This document shows, one piece after another, positions 26,829 through 34,871 of a stretch of 64,000 nt of DNA. How positions within the stretch are numbered: position 1 is the stretch's first letter; every line of letters starts with the position of its first letter. The translations under genes were made by a program, and so were the position numbers. Under the pieces are notes generated by a model that had not been told where the DNA came from, did no database searches, and saw only the letters and a program-made list of their open reading frames with translations. The stretch is from Azophilus sp965221755 (GTDB lineage Bacteria; Pseudomonadota; Gammaproteobacteria; Pseudomonadales; Azotimanducaceae): positions 3,224,001 to 3,288,000 of the forward strand of contig OZ244921.1 of the NCBI GenBank assembly GCA_965221755.1, in the 5' to 3' direction.

Positions 26829-27620
26829 CTAGTAACCAGTCTTTTCGCGTGGCTTTTGCAGGGTGTTTCGGACGGTTGCCAAGTCACCTGCCGCAGCGCG
26901 TACCATAAAGCCGAGATCCGAGCCGAGCGTGACGAAGTTGAAGCCGGCTTCCAAGTGGCGTTTCGTGTACTCCACCCCACCGGTATGGATGCCGACGGCC
27001 ACGCCCTGCCTGTGGCAGGCATCTCGAATGCGCTCCACGGTTGCGGCATGGACGGGATCATCGTTGTCGCCCTTCGGCGCAAGGCCCAAGGAAAGCGCCA
27101 GATCGGAGGGGCCAATGTAGACGCCGTCGAGGCCCGGGACAGCAACGATCTCCGCCACGTTTTCGATCCCCTCCGCCGTCTCGATCATGGCGATGCAGGC
27201 GATTTCGCCATTGGCCTGCATGGCGTAGCCGCGGCCACCATAGAGCGCGGCGCGGACGGGCCCGAATGAACGGTTGCCTTGGGGCGGGTAGCGGCAGGCG
27301 GCAACCGCCTGCTCGGCTTCGGCCCGGTTGTTGACCATCGGCACGATCACCCCGTAGGCGCCGGCATCCAAGGCCTTCATGATCTCGTAGGGCTCGTTCC
27401 ATGGCACCCGCACCAAGGGCGTCGCATCGCTGGCGGAAACGGCGGGCAGCATGGCGGTGAGGTCCTTGTAGTCGAGCAGGCCGTGCTGCAGATCGATGCA
27501 GACCCAATCGAAGCCGAGGCCGGGCAGGGCCTCCGCAATGTGGACGTTGGCCAAGGACAGCCACAGACCAATGGTTTGCCCGCCGCTCCGCCAAGCCGCC
27601 AAGGCCTCGTTGGGTCGCAT
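26829..27620 (-). CDS. HpcH/HpaI-family aldolase
   Basis: 263 residues. GLWLSLANVHIAEALPGLGF, WVCIDLQHGLLD, LVRVPWNEP, VPMVNNRAEAEQAV, MIETAEGIEN and VYIGPSDLALSLG match class II pyruvate aldolases of the HpcH/HpaI family; the metal-binding Glu lies in MIETAEG and the Asp in GPSDLA. Likely reaction: retro-aldol cleavage of a 2-keto-3-hydroxy acid giving pyruvate and an aldehyde. Located upstream of an enoyl-CoA hydratase, consistent with an aromatic or sugar-acid catabolic pair (inference). Confidence 0.9.
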   Translation of the reverse strand: MRPNEALAAWRSGGQTIGLWLSLANVHIAEALPGLGFDWVCIDLQHGLLDYKDLTAMLPAVSASDATPLVRVPWNEPYEIMKALDAGAYGVIVPMVNNRAEAEQAVAACRYPPQGNRSFGPVRAALYGGRGYAMQANGEIACIAMIETAEGIENVAEIVAVPGLDGVYIGPSDLALSLGLAPKGDNDDPVHAATVERIRDACHRQGVAVGIHTGGVEYTKRHLEAGFNFVTLGSDLGFMVRAAAGDLATVRNTLQKPREKTGY

Positions 27621-27772
27621 TGGATGCTCCTGCTATGATGGGCCGATTCAAGCGCCGACGCCATGTGGACGAAGCCAGCCCCGATCGCAACTCTAACATA
27701 GGCACCAAGGGCCGAATCGCTGATCCGCCAACCCAGCCTGAACTCCCATAACCAACCATTGCAGGAAGCACC

Positions 27773-28510
27773 ATGAAAAACCGGATCCAAATCGCGCTCG
27801 CCGCGCTGCTCCCCTTCACTGCCGCCGCCGCCAAGGCGGACTTGGCCGAAGCCGTCGCCGCCGCCCAAGCGGCGGACATCCGCAGCGAGGCGGAGCGGGC
27901 GCGGGACGCCAACCGAAAACCCGCCGAGACCTTGGCATTCCTCCGCTTGCGCCAGGACATGCGGGTGCTGGAGTTGCTGCCCGGCGCCGGCTGGTACACC
28001 AAGATGCTGGCCCCGCTGCTGTATGAGAACGGCGCCCTCTTCGTCTCCATCTACACCGATCCGCTCAAGGAGGGGCTGATTGGCAAGCCGGGCTTCGACC
28101 GCATCACCATCATCGAGCCCCAGGGCGAGATGGTTCGCAAGGGGCGCCGAGTCGAGGGCTTGAGCTTCGAGGCCGAGGACATGGACTTGGTGCTGACCTT
28201 CCGCAACCTGCACAACTTCACGGCCGCTGGACGCGCCGCCCTCAACGCCTCGGCTTTCGCGGCGTTGAAGCCCGGCGGCCACTACGGCGTGATCGACCAC
28301 ACCCGCCGCCACATGCAGGCGGACAACCCGGAGAACTGGCGGCGCATGGACCCGGTGCTGGCCATCCAGGAAATCCAGGCGGCCGGCTTCGACTTCCTGG
28401 ACTATTCCGACCTGCACCACCGCCTCGACGACGAACTGCGCTATGAAGTGGGGCGGCGCTCGGTGAGCGGCAACACCGACCGCTTCACGCTGCTGTTCCG
28501 CAAGCCTTGA
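27773..28510 (+). CDS. Exported methyltransferase-like protein
   Basis: 245 residues with a signal peptide (MKNRIQIALAALLPFTAAAA, cleavage near AKA). The mature part has a class I SAM-methyltransferase fold: RVLELLPGAGWYTKMLAPLL (motif I, with LLPG where EIG usually stands), DMDLVLTFRNLHNF (motif IV) and ALKPGGHYGVIDH (post-motif). Exported members of this family are common in proteobacteria, function unclear; use of SAM in the periplasm is doubtful. It is divergent from the aldolase gene and followed 42 bp later by the nitroreductase gene. Confidence 0.8.
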   Translation: MKNRIQIALAALLPFTAAAAKADLAEAVAAAQAADIRSEAERARDANRKPAETLAFLRLRQDMRVLELLPGAGWYTKMLAPLLYENGALFVSIYTDPLKEGLIGKPGFDRITIIEPQGEMVRKGRRVEGLSFEAEDMDLVLTFRNLHNFTAAGRAALNASAFAALKPGGHYGVIDHTRRHMQADNPENWRRMDPVLAIQEIQAAGFDFLDYSDLHHRLDDELRYEVGRRSVSGNTDRFTLLFRKP

Positions 28511-28551
28511 TCAAACCATGTTTTATAAATCAATGAATTGAGAAATCTATC

Positions 28552-29148
28552 ATGAACGTGATCGAGGCGATGGAAACCTGCACGGCAATGCGCTACTTGA
28601 AGCACAAGCCCGTGCCCAAGGAAACCCTTGAGCGGCTCATCCACGCCGCGACCCGCGCCTCCAACCCCGGCAACAGCCAAGGTTGGGCGTTCCTCGTCAT
28701 CGACGACCCGGCCATCAAGGAGCCAGTCGGGGCGAAGGTGCTCGAAGGCATGGCGCCCTTCTTCGCCAACCGCCCCACCGGCAAGGACGGCGTGGAGGAG
28801 CGGATGATGATCGGCGCCGAGCATCTGGCCAGAAACTTCGCCAAGGTTCCCGCTTGGATCGTCTGCATGGCCCGCAAGGCGTATCCGCCGCAAGCGCCGC
28901 AGGACAGCTTCATGCACTCAACGATCTACCCAGCGGCCCAGAACCTGATCGTCGCGGCGCGCTCGTTGGGCATCGGCACCTGCTTCACCACCTTCCCCGG
29001 CCATGCGGAGCCGGAAATTCGGGCGTTGTGCAACATCCCGGACGACCTGCACCTGTTCGTGTACGTCGCGGTCGGATATCCGCAACGCGCCTTCATGCCC
29101 GTGAAGCGCAAGCCCGTTGAAGACGTGCTGACTTGGAACCGCTTCTAA
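28552..29148 (+). CDS. Nitroreductase-family FMN protein
   Basis: 198 residues. AMRYLKHKPVP near the N-terminus, AATRASNPGNSQGWAF for FMN binding, and AAQNLIVAARSLGIGTCFTT are standard family marks. It reduces nitro compounds, quinones or related substrates with NAD(P)H and FMN; substrate unknown. Start ATG 28552 in an AT-rich leader. A decayed flavin oxidoreductase gene follows. Confidence 0.9.
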   Translation: MNVIEAMETCTAMRYLKHKPVPKETLERLIHAATRASNPGNSQGWAFLVIDDPAIKEPVGAKVLEGMAPFFANRPTGKDGVEERMMIGAEHLARNFAKVPAWIVCMARKAYPPQAPQDSFMHSTIYPAAQNLIVAARSLGIGTCFTTFPGHAEPEIRALCNIPDDLHLFVYVAVGYPQRAFMPVKRKPVEDVLTWNRF

Positions 29149-29189
29149 GTCCGCAGGCTTCGGACAGCGGGCGCAACAGGTGCGAACAG

Positions 29190-29375
29190 GTTCTGAGCCC
29201 CATCGACATTGGCGGCGTTACGGTCTCCAACCGGGTGGCGCGCGGCGCGGGCTCGAGGCGGCGTGGGGCTGACCATCCTGGAGAGCCTTTCGGCGCATCC
29301 CGCCGGCCCGGCGTCGCTCAATGCCGATTGGGCGGCGTTCATCTCCTTGAACCGACCGTGAACGCGCCTAGTCGC
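29190..29375 (+). pseudogene. Old Yellow Enzyme-type flavin oxidoreductase remnant
   Basis: One frame reads VLSPIDIGGVTVSNRVAR at about 29190-29245, the usual opening of NADH:flavin oxidoreductases. After a break of about 20 bases another frame reads GVGLTILESLSAHPAGPASL and then WAAFISLN, the next conserved block of the same family. The frameshift and missing residues, and absence of the ~350 following codons, mark a decayed gene. The rest of 29376-29534 holds nothing recognisable. Confidence 0.5.
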
Positions 29376-29534
29376 CGCCATTCGGCAAAAACGCCACCAG
29401 CGCCGACCTGTTCAACTCGTTTGCCGAAACCCCGCCGTGACGGCCATCAAGCGATCCGGCGGCCGCTCGTCACGGCGTCGAATTGGCAGGCGCCGGCCAA
29501 TGCCGGGGCCGGGCGCGCGGCGAGCGCATCCGGC

Positions 29535-29726
29535 CTACTTGCCGAACTTGTGGCGCAGGGTGTACCAACTCGGATAGGGAATCGGCCGCGGATCCTTCTT
29601 TGAGGTCCAAAAGCGCACCACGCGCCCGTCGGAAAGGCGCAGCGCCTTGGCGACCTGCTTGTTGGACAGGCCCTTGCGGTCCATCCACTCGCGCAGCTCC
29701 TGGGGCGTTGGCGGGTACTTCTTCAT
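29535..29726 (-). CDS. Small helix-turn-helix protein
   Basis: 63 residues: PPTPQELREWMDRKGLSNKQ then VAKALRLSDGRVVRFW fits an XRE/Cro-like HTH, ending in PIPYPSWYTLRHKFG. It is too short for more than DNA binding. Similar small HTH proteins occur in phages and mobile elements. Function unknown; it lies downstream of the PiT-like permease on the same strand but 60 bp away. Confidence 0.65.
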   Translation of the reverse strand: MKKYPPTPQELREWMDRKGLSNKQVAKALRLSDGRVVRFWTSKKDPRPIPYPSWYTLRHKFGK

Positions 29727-29785
29727 GGCGGCCCGATGCTACATCAGCGCCGATGCGGGCCGCCATCGTGACCGGCAAGCCCCGC

Positions 29786-30739
29786 TCAAGGCGCGAAGTA
29801 AATGCCCGCCATGGCCAGCATCAGGCTCACCGCCAAGCCGGCAAAAGCCTTGAGGGCGTCGCTGCCGATGAGCCTGCCCGCCGCCTTCAGGTCGCCGCCG
29901 CTCTGCATCCGCATGGCCAGTTCGCGGCCGGCCAGCAAGCCGAGAAACACCCAAGTGGTGCTCATGGGCATGTTGCTCCACTCCTTGAAGACCAGCAGGA
30001 TGAGGCCGAAGACGAAGTCGATGACGGTGGCGGAGCGAATGTCCGTGGTCAGGGTCTTGCTGGTGACGATCCGCTGGATCTGACCGCCCCGCTGGTAGTA
30101 GATGATGCCCTGCATGGCCAGCAGCAACGCCAAGGCGCTGAGCAGCGCGGTGAAGTCGATGACGCGCGGCAGGAACACGAAAATGTTCGCCAAGTCCTGG
30201 ATCAGCCACTGGCTCCAGAGAAAGGCCGTGGCCAACCACTGCAGAACCATCCAGCGCAAGGCTTGGGCCTCGGCGCTGCCGGCCGTGCGCAGGAGATGGT
30301 CGTTGACGCGGCGCGCCGCGAAGTACAGGCCGATGGCCGCGACGAAGGCGACGGCGTAGCCGGCCAGGGACTTGAACAGCATGTTCTCGATGTTGCCCGG
30401 CGCGAACACGCTCAGCACGAGGAAGGTGGTGCTCACCGGCACGCCGAAGCGGGTCAGCACCAACAGGGTGAAGGGCGCCAGCACGTGCAGCCAGTTGACG
30501 CCGCCCTCCGGCGGCGGGAAGGCGGCTAGGCGGCCATGGGCCGGGTCGCCGTCGTTGACGACCCAGCCCCAAACCGCCACCGCCACCAGGACTGAGCCGG
30601 TGAACATCCACAGCAGCCACCAAGGCCGATGGGCGTTGGAGGAGAGGAAAGTGCCCAAGGTCTGGATGGAGTCGTTGGACACCACGGAGTAGGCGGCCAA
30701 CGCGAAACCCAAGAGCATGAGCACTTCCGACAGCGGCAT
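29786..30739 (-). CDS. PiT-like inorganic anion permease
   Basis: 317 residues from ATG 30739, preceded by AAGGGG. Many hydrophobic helices. Two inverted-repeat-like signatures resemble phosphate transporters of the PiT class: SNDSIQTLGTFLSSN near the start and VPVSTTFLVLSVF, then SNMPMSTTWVFLGLLAGRE near the end, with Asn/Asp and Ser-Thr-Thr motifs. It may move phosphate or sulfate. The frame extends upstream through a repeat copy, which is rejected as coding. Confidence 0.7.
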   Translation of the reverse strand: MPLSEVLMLLGFALAAYSVVSNDSIQTLGTFLSSNAHRPWWLLWMFTGSVLVAVAVWGWVVNDGDPAHGRLAAFPPPEGGVNWLHVLAPFTLLVLTRFGVPVSTTFLVLSVFAPGNIENMLFKSLAGYAVAFVAAIGLYFAARRVNDHLLRTAGSAEAQALRWMVLQWLATAFLWSQWLIQDLANIFVFLPRVIDFTALLSALALLLAMQGIIYYQRGGQIQRIVTSKTLTTDIRSATVIDFVFGLILLVFKEWSNMPMSTTWVFLGLLAGRELAMRMQSGGDLKAAGRLIGSDALKAFAGLAVSLMLAMAGIYFAP

Positions 30740-30802
30740 CGATTCCCCTTGGCGCGGCGGCGAATGGGTGCGCAGTGTATGGAAGCCGGTCGGACACTGA
30801 AA

Positions 30803-30912
30803 GCGCGACCTGACGGTCGCGGATGGAGTTTCGCTGGCGCGAAACTCCGCGCTCGTCGAGCAGGTCGGATCCCGATATGTTTCAGCCCGCACATTGCGCG
30901 GCCTGACGGTTG
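30803..30912 (-). repeat. Dispersed composite repeat, reverse orientation
   Basis: Contains hairpin GCGACC-TGAC-GGTCGC at 30805-30820, hairpin core GAGTTTCGC...GCGAAACTC at 30826-30847, and the inverse of the GTGCGGGCTGAAACATATCG module at about 30875-30896. It fills the gap between the PiT-like permease and the coiled-coil gene. Confidence 0.8.
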
Positions 30913-30998
30913 GCAACAACTGAACCCCGTGGCCCGAATCGCGGACCCGGCCTCTCAGGAGGCCAAGTCAGCGGATCAAGAGGCCAAGAGACTTTATT

Positions 30999-31301
30999 TC
31001 AGTTAAAAAGAGACTTCAGCATCGGCAGTATCTGAACGACGATCACCAGACCCACCATCCATTTGAGCACCGACATATCCGCCTTGACATTCGCCAGCTG
31101 CCGCTCCAGGTCGCCCTTGACCTCGGCCAGCTGCCGCTCCAAGCCGACCTTGGCCTCCAGCAAATCCCGCTTGGTGGCCAGATTGCCGTTCAGCAGGGTC
31201 ACCTGCTCTTCCGCCAACGCCTCGGCCTGCGCCTCGGTAAATCCCGTCTGTGTCAGACGCTTGACAAATCGGTGGGTGTCAAACGCAATCGCTTCGCTCA
31301 T
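30999..31301 (-). CDS. Coiled-coil membrane protein, DUF1640-like
   Basis: 100 residues. FDTHRFVKRLTQTGFTEAQA opens it, then a long heptad-repeat coiled coil (LLEAKVGLERQLAEVKGDLE and a second similar turn) and one C-terminal transmembrane helix (VLKWMVGLVIVVQILPML). This matches the DUF1640/CCDC90-like family found in bacteria and in the mitochondrial calcium-uniporter regulator. Bacterial function is unknown. The coiled coil itself is an internal duplication of an 11-residue block. Confidence 0.75.
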   Translation of the reverse strand: MSEAIAFDTHRFVKRLTQTGFTEAQAEALAEEQVTLLNGNLATKRDLLEAKVGLERQLAEVKGDLERQLANVKADMSVLKWMVGLVIVVQILPMLKSLFN

Positions 31302-31321
31302 GGTGCCATCCTACGAATGTG

Positions 31322-31440
31322 CAGGGGGTCATGCACATTGCGCGACCTGACGGTCGCGGCGGACCAAAGGTCCGTGGGAGTTTCGCTGACGCGAAACTCC
31401 GCGCCTTTTGCGTGGGTCAGGTTCCGGTGCGCTTCTGTCC
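31322..31440 (-). repeat. Dispersed composite repeat, reverse orientation
   Basis: Hairpin GCGACC-TGAC-GGTCGC at 31342-31357, hairpin GGACC-AAA-GGTCC at about 31361-31373, hairpin core GAGTTTCGC...GCGAAACTC at 31378-31399, then the inverse of CCTGACCCACGCAAAAGGCG to about 31432. A GCGCCCGC/GCGGG hairpin follows. It lies just downstream of pgsA and may double as its terminator. Confidence 0.8.
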
Positions 31441-31493
31441 GCGCGCCCGCTTTGCGGGTGCGTGGGGGTTTCGCTTACCGCGAATCCCCGACG

Positions 31494-32072
31494 CTACCGA
31501 TTGCGTTTCATCCCGAGCTGCAGCGTCGGCCAAGCGGCCAGCAGATAGACGGTCATGGACCACAGCGTCATGAAGGTGGCGGCGTAGAGCAGGACGTAGC
31601 CGGCGATGACCCATGCGCGCTCCAGTTCCGGGGGATTGGCGAGCAGCAGGGCGATGGCCGCCATCTGCAGCACGGTCTTGACCTTGCCGACCATGACGAC
31701 CGCCACCAACCCGCGCCGGTTCATCTCCGCCATCCACTCGCGCAGGGCGCTGATGAACACCTCACGGCTGATTATGACGATGCCGGCAAAGGTCATCCAC
31801 AGGTTGCCGTGCTCGCCGATCAGCACCGTCAGCGCCGTCACCACGATGAGCTTGTCGGCGACCGGATCGAGAAACGCCCCAAAGCGGGTGGTCTGTCCGA
31901 GCTTGCGGGCCAGGTAGCCGTCCAGCCAGTCGGTGAAGGCCGCAGCCCCGAACAGCACGCTGGCCCAGGGATAGGCGCCGCCGCTGGGCAGCAGGTAGGT
32001 CAGCGCGAACACGGGCACTAGGACGATTCGGCCCAAGGTCACCCAGTTCGGCCAGTTCACCTTGGTCGTCAC
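31494..32072 (-). CDS. pgsA: CDP-diacylglycerol--glycerol-3-phosphate 3-phosphatidyltransferase
   Basis: 192 residues, hydrophobic, with the CDP-alcohol phosphatidyltransferase motif DWLDGYLARKLGQTTRFG followed by AFLDPVADK (DGx2ARx8Gx3Dx3D). It makes phosphatidylglycerophosphate. Its ATG overlaps the uvrC stop by four bases, the conserved uvrC-pgsA arrangement of gammaproteobacteria. Confidence 0.95.
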   Translation of the reverse strand: MTTKVNWPNWVTLGRIVLVPVFALTYLLPSGGAYPWASVLFGAAAFTDWLDGYLARKLGQTTRFGAFLDPVADKLIVVTALTVLIGEHGNLWMTFAGIVIISREVFISALREWMAEMNRRGLVAVVMVGKVKTVLQMAAIALLLANPPELERAWVIAGYVLLYAATFMTLWSMTVYLLAAWPTLQLGMKRNR

Positions 32073-33904
32073 TCTGCGTGCAGGACGCCGAACACGTCCT
32101 CCGCCAAGCGCCGACTGATGCCCGGAGCCTTGGCGATCTCCTCGACGCTGGCGCCCTTGAGCGCCGCAAGGCCGCCGAAGTGGGTCAGCAGCCCGCGCCG
32201 CCGCTTGGGGCCGACGCCGGGCACTTCGTCGAGTTCGGAACGGGCCTTGAGCTTCTTGCGGCGTTGCCGGTGGCCGGTGACGGCAAAGCGGTGCGCCTCG
32301 TCGCGAACGTGCTGCAGCAAATGGAACGCATCAGATTGGGGAGGCAAGGGCACTTCCCCCGCACGGGTGAAAAAACGCTCGCTGCCCGAGCGTCGTCCCG
32401 GTCCCTTGGCGACGCCCAGGACGTGGACGCCATCCACCTGCAACTCATCGAGCACGTCCTGCGCCCGGTGAATTTGCCCCTTGCCGCCATCAATCACCAG
32501 AACATCCGGCAAGGCGCCCTCCCCTTGACGAAGGCGTGTGTAGCGACGCCGCAGGGCCTGTTCCATGGCGGCGTAGTCGTCGCCGGGCGCCACGTCGTCG
32601 ATGTTGAAGCGCCGGTAGTCGGACTTCAGCGGCCCGCCGGCGTCGAACACCACGCAGGAAGCCACGGTCGCCTCGCCCATGGCATGGCTGATGTCGAAGC
32701 ACTCCAAGCGCTCCGGTCTGTCCTCCAGCCCCAAGGCGTCCTGCAGCGCGATCATGCGGGCGAAGACGTTGCGCTTGTCGGCCAAGTAGGCGGCCAAGCT
32801 GACGTGGGCGTTGTCGAGCGCCATCTGCCGCCAGCGGGCCCGCTGGGCGCGCACGGCTGCGGCCACCTCCACCTTGCGGCCGACCCGCTCCTTGAGCGCG
32901 GCGGCCAAAATGCCGGCATCGCTGACCGGCACGGAAGTGATGACCGTCCTGGGGATGTCCCGGTCAACGCTGCCGAGATAGAACTGGGAGAGAAAGGCCC
33001 CCAACAAGTCCGCCTCGCCGACGCCAAGCTCATTGCGCGGATACCAAGCCCGCTGGCCGAGCATTCTGCCGGCCCGAATGAACAGCCCCTGCACGCAGGC
33101 GAGCGCCCCTCCGTCGGCCAAGGCAAAGACATCCACGTCGCCGTCGGCGGCATGCACGTACTGCTGCTCCTGCACCTGCCGCAGCTGGGCGATCCGGTCC
33201 CGGTAGCGGGCCGCGCGCTCGAAGTCCAGGCGCTCGGCGGCGCGCTCCATGCGCCCCTTGAGGGATTCAAGAGCCTGGCTGCTGCGCCCCTCCAGGAAGA
33301 GGATGCCCAAGGCGACGTCCTTTTGGTAGGCCTCGGCGTCAATCAGGCCAACGCAGGGGCCGCTGCACCGCTGGATCTGGTATTGGAGGCAGGGCCGGGA
33401 GCGGTTTTTGAAGAAGCTCTCGTCGCATTGGCGGATGCGGAACAGCTTTTGCAGGATGTTCAGGCTCTCGCGCACGGCGCTGGCCGACGGAAAGGGACCG
33501 AAGTAGCGCCCCGGCCGGCGCTTGGCGCCGCGATGGAAGCACAGGCGCGGAAACTCGGCATGATCGGTCAGATGGATGAACGGATAGGACTTGTCGTCGC
33601 GCAGCACGATGTTGTACGGCGGACGCTCGGCCTTGATCAGGCTTTGCTCCAGCAGCAGGGCCTCGGTTTCGCTGTTGGTGACGGTGATGCCGATGTCGTT
33701 CACCTTGCCCATGAGCGCCAAGGTCTTGCGGTCGAGCCCGCGGCCGCGGAAGTAGCTGGATACGCGACGCTTGAGGTTGCGCGCCTTGCCGACGTAGAGC
33801 GCCTTGCCCTGCGCGTCGAGCATGCGGTAAACGCCGGGCTTCCGGCTCAGGTTGGCCAGCAGGGGCTGCGGATCAAAGCGGCTGGAGGCGACCGTCATGG
33901 CCAC
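32069..33904 (-). CDS. uvrC: Excinuclease ABC subunit C
   Basis: 611 residues. GIY-YIG domain (KPGVYRMLDAQGKALYVGKA) makes the 3' incision, the Cys-rich CLQYQIQRCSGPCVG and UvrB-binding UVR motif follow, the RNase-H-like domain (FDISHAMG, VIDGGKGQ, LRDEAHRFA-type segment) makes the 5' incision, and a C-terminal HhH pair (VPGVGPKRRRGLLTHFGG) binds DNA. In gammaproteobacteria uvrC normally follows uvrY; here uvrY lies 8.8 kb upstream with an islet in between. Start ATG 33904; a second ATG two codons later is possible. Confidence 0.96.
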   Translation of the reverse strand: MAMTVASSRFDPQPLLANLSRKPGVYRMLDAQGKALYVGKARNLKRRVSSYFRGRGLDRKTLALMGKVNDIGITVTNSETEALLLEQSLIKAERPPYNIVLRDDKSYPFIHLTDHAEFPRLCFHRGAKRRPGRYFGPFPSASAVRESLNILQKLFRIRQCDESFFKNRSRPCLQYQIQRCSGPCVGLIDAEAYQKDVALGILFLEGRSSQALESLKGRMERAAERLDFERAARYRDRIAQLRQVQEQQYVHAADGDVDVFALADGGALACVQGLFIRAGRMLGQRAWYPRNELGVGEADLLGAFLSQFYLGSVDRDIPRTVITSVPVSDAGILAAALKERVGRKVEVAAAVRAQRARWRQMALDNAHVSLAAYLADKRNVFARMIALQDALGLEDRPERLECFDISHAMGEATVASCVVFDAGGPLKSDYRRFNIDDVAPGDDYAAMEQALRRRYTRLRQGEGALPDVLVIDGGKGQIHRAQDVLDELQVDGVHVLGVAKGPGRRSGSERFFTRAGEVPLPPQSDAFHLLQHVRDEAHRFAVTGHRQRRKKLKARSELDEVPGVGPKRRRGLLTHFGGLAALKGASVEEIAKAPGISRRLAEDVFGVLHAE

Positions 33905-34028
33905 CGCAGTTTAACCGATTGGCTGAACCGTTGTTCTCGATGCGCGGTTCGCGCAGGAAGGCGAACGGGCTTTCGCCCCTTTGGGCAAGCGGACGGCTCC
34001 GGAGTTCGCCGCGTTCGATCGGCGGTTG
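33905..34028. other. Probable original uvrY-uvrC spacer
   Basis: 124 bp between the uvrC start and the left direct repeat of the islet, with imperfect palindromes (GGCGAACGGGCTTTCGCCC at about 33961-33979). No gene is seen. If the islet is removed at the 9-bp repeats, this is the spacer that would separate uvrY from uvrC. Confidence 0.4.
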
Positions 34029-34040
34029 CAGGCTATGGGC

Positions 34041-34071
34041 AGTGGCTCAGTTTCAATTTCCGCCGCCGCAA
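34041..34071 (+). repeat. Left terminal inverted repeat of the islet
   Basis: Begins AGTGGCTCAGTTTCAATTTC and ends CGCCGCCGCAA. It is the inverted counterpart of 42671-42701, with one mismatch. The TGGCTCAGTTT start recalls ends of IS21-type elements from memory, which is unverified. Confidence 0.8.
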
Positions 34072-34156
34072 GGGCCGCGTCCGCGTTGGGCGGCGGCGAT
34101 GGGGCGTTGCCGGGGAACAAATCGGTCCAAGGCCGCCAGGCGCGTGCGCCGGCGGA

Positions 34157-34729
34157 ATGCGGGATGCGCCCAACCTCCGACCGGCAGGGAGGCTTCCGCC
34201 ATGGCCGACGAGGAACGCGCTGGTTGCCGGCCTGGCCGCCGCGCAGGGCCGCGCCGCCGCCCAGCTGGCGGAAAACGCCGCCCAGCTGGCGAGGGCCGCC
34301 GCCGAGGCGGACAGGCTGGCGGGGATGCGCGGCGGCGTCGGCAGCAGCCTGGGCGCGGCGGCCGAGGGGTTCCGCCACAACGGCCTCAAGGCCAACCCGG
34401 CGCCGGCCGGGACGCGCTTCGACTTGATCGACGGGAACGTCGCGCGCGGCCGTGCGGGCCCGGAGGACGGGTTCGACCTGCTGCCGGTGAACGGCCGGGG
34501 GGCGTTCGTGGCGCAGGCGGGGCGCAAGGCGCGCGGGAGCGGCCTGGCGCGCCCGCTCGACGGGAGGGAGCCCGACTTCCGGCGCCTGTTTCCCGAGCGC
34601 GCCGGCCGTCGTCGGCGGTTCGCCCTGGCCGCCTTCCGCATCCGCGACGGCCTCGGGAAGGCGGCCCCGGCCCGGGGCGCGGCCGTGCTGCGGCGCCGGG
34701 GCGACGTGACCGAAGCCCTCGCCGCCTAG
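34157..34729 (+). CDS. Uncharacterised islet ORF, copy A of a duplicated domain
   Basis: 190 residues from ATG 34157, convergent with the giant gene. A helical N-terminus rich in Ala/Gln (AAQLAENAAQLARAAAEADR) leads into an 86-residue block that recurs on the opposite strand at 42302-42559 with 75 of 86 identical residues; it includes GVGSSLGAAA, FRHNGLKANPAPAG and GPEDGFDLLPVN. The C-terminal 50 residues differ from copy B. I do not recognise the domain. Substitutions between copies that keep the frame open argue for past coding selection. Start choice is uncertain. Confidence 0.45.
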   Translation: MRDAPNLRPAGRLPPWPTRNALVAGLAAAQGRAAAQLAENAAQLARAAAEADRLAGMRGGVGSSLGAAAEGFRHNGLKANPAPAGTRFDLIDGNVARGRAGPEDGFDLLPVNGRGAFVAQAGRKARGSGLARPLDGREPDFRRLFPERAGRRRRFALAAFRIRDGLGKAAPARGAAVLRRRGDVTEALAA

Positions 34730-34871
34730 GGCGGGCGGTCGGCGGCGCTTGACGCTGCGGCCCCGGCGCTGCGCCCCCGGCGGGGTTCCGGAGGCCCCGG
34801 GCGCGTCGGCCCGCGCCGCGTCCCGCCGCCGAACCCGACCCGGCCGGCGGCGGGGCGTCCGGGCGGCGGGT

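Noticed and set aside
32078..34156. Long plus-strand frame opposite uvrC leading into the islet ORF
   Set aside because: The uvrC part is antisense. Only the segment after ATG 34157 has independent support (duplicated domain).
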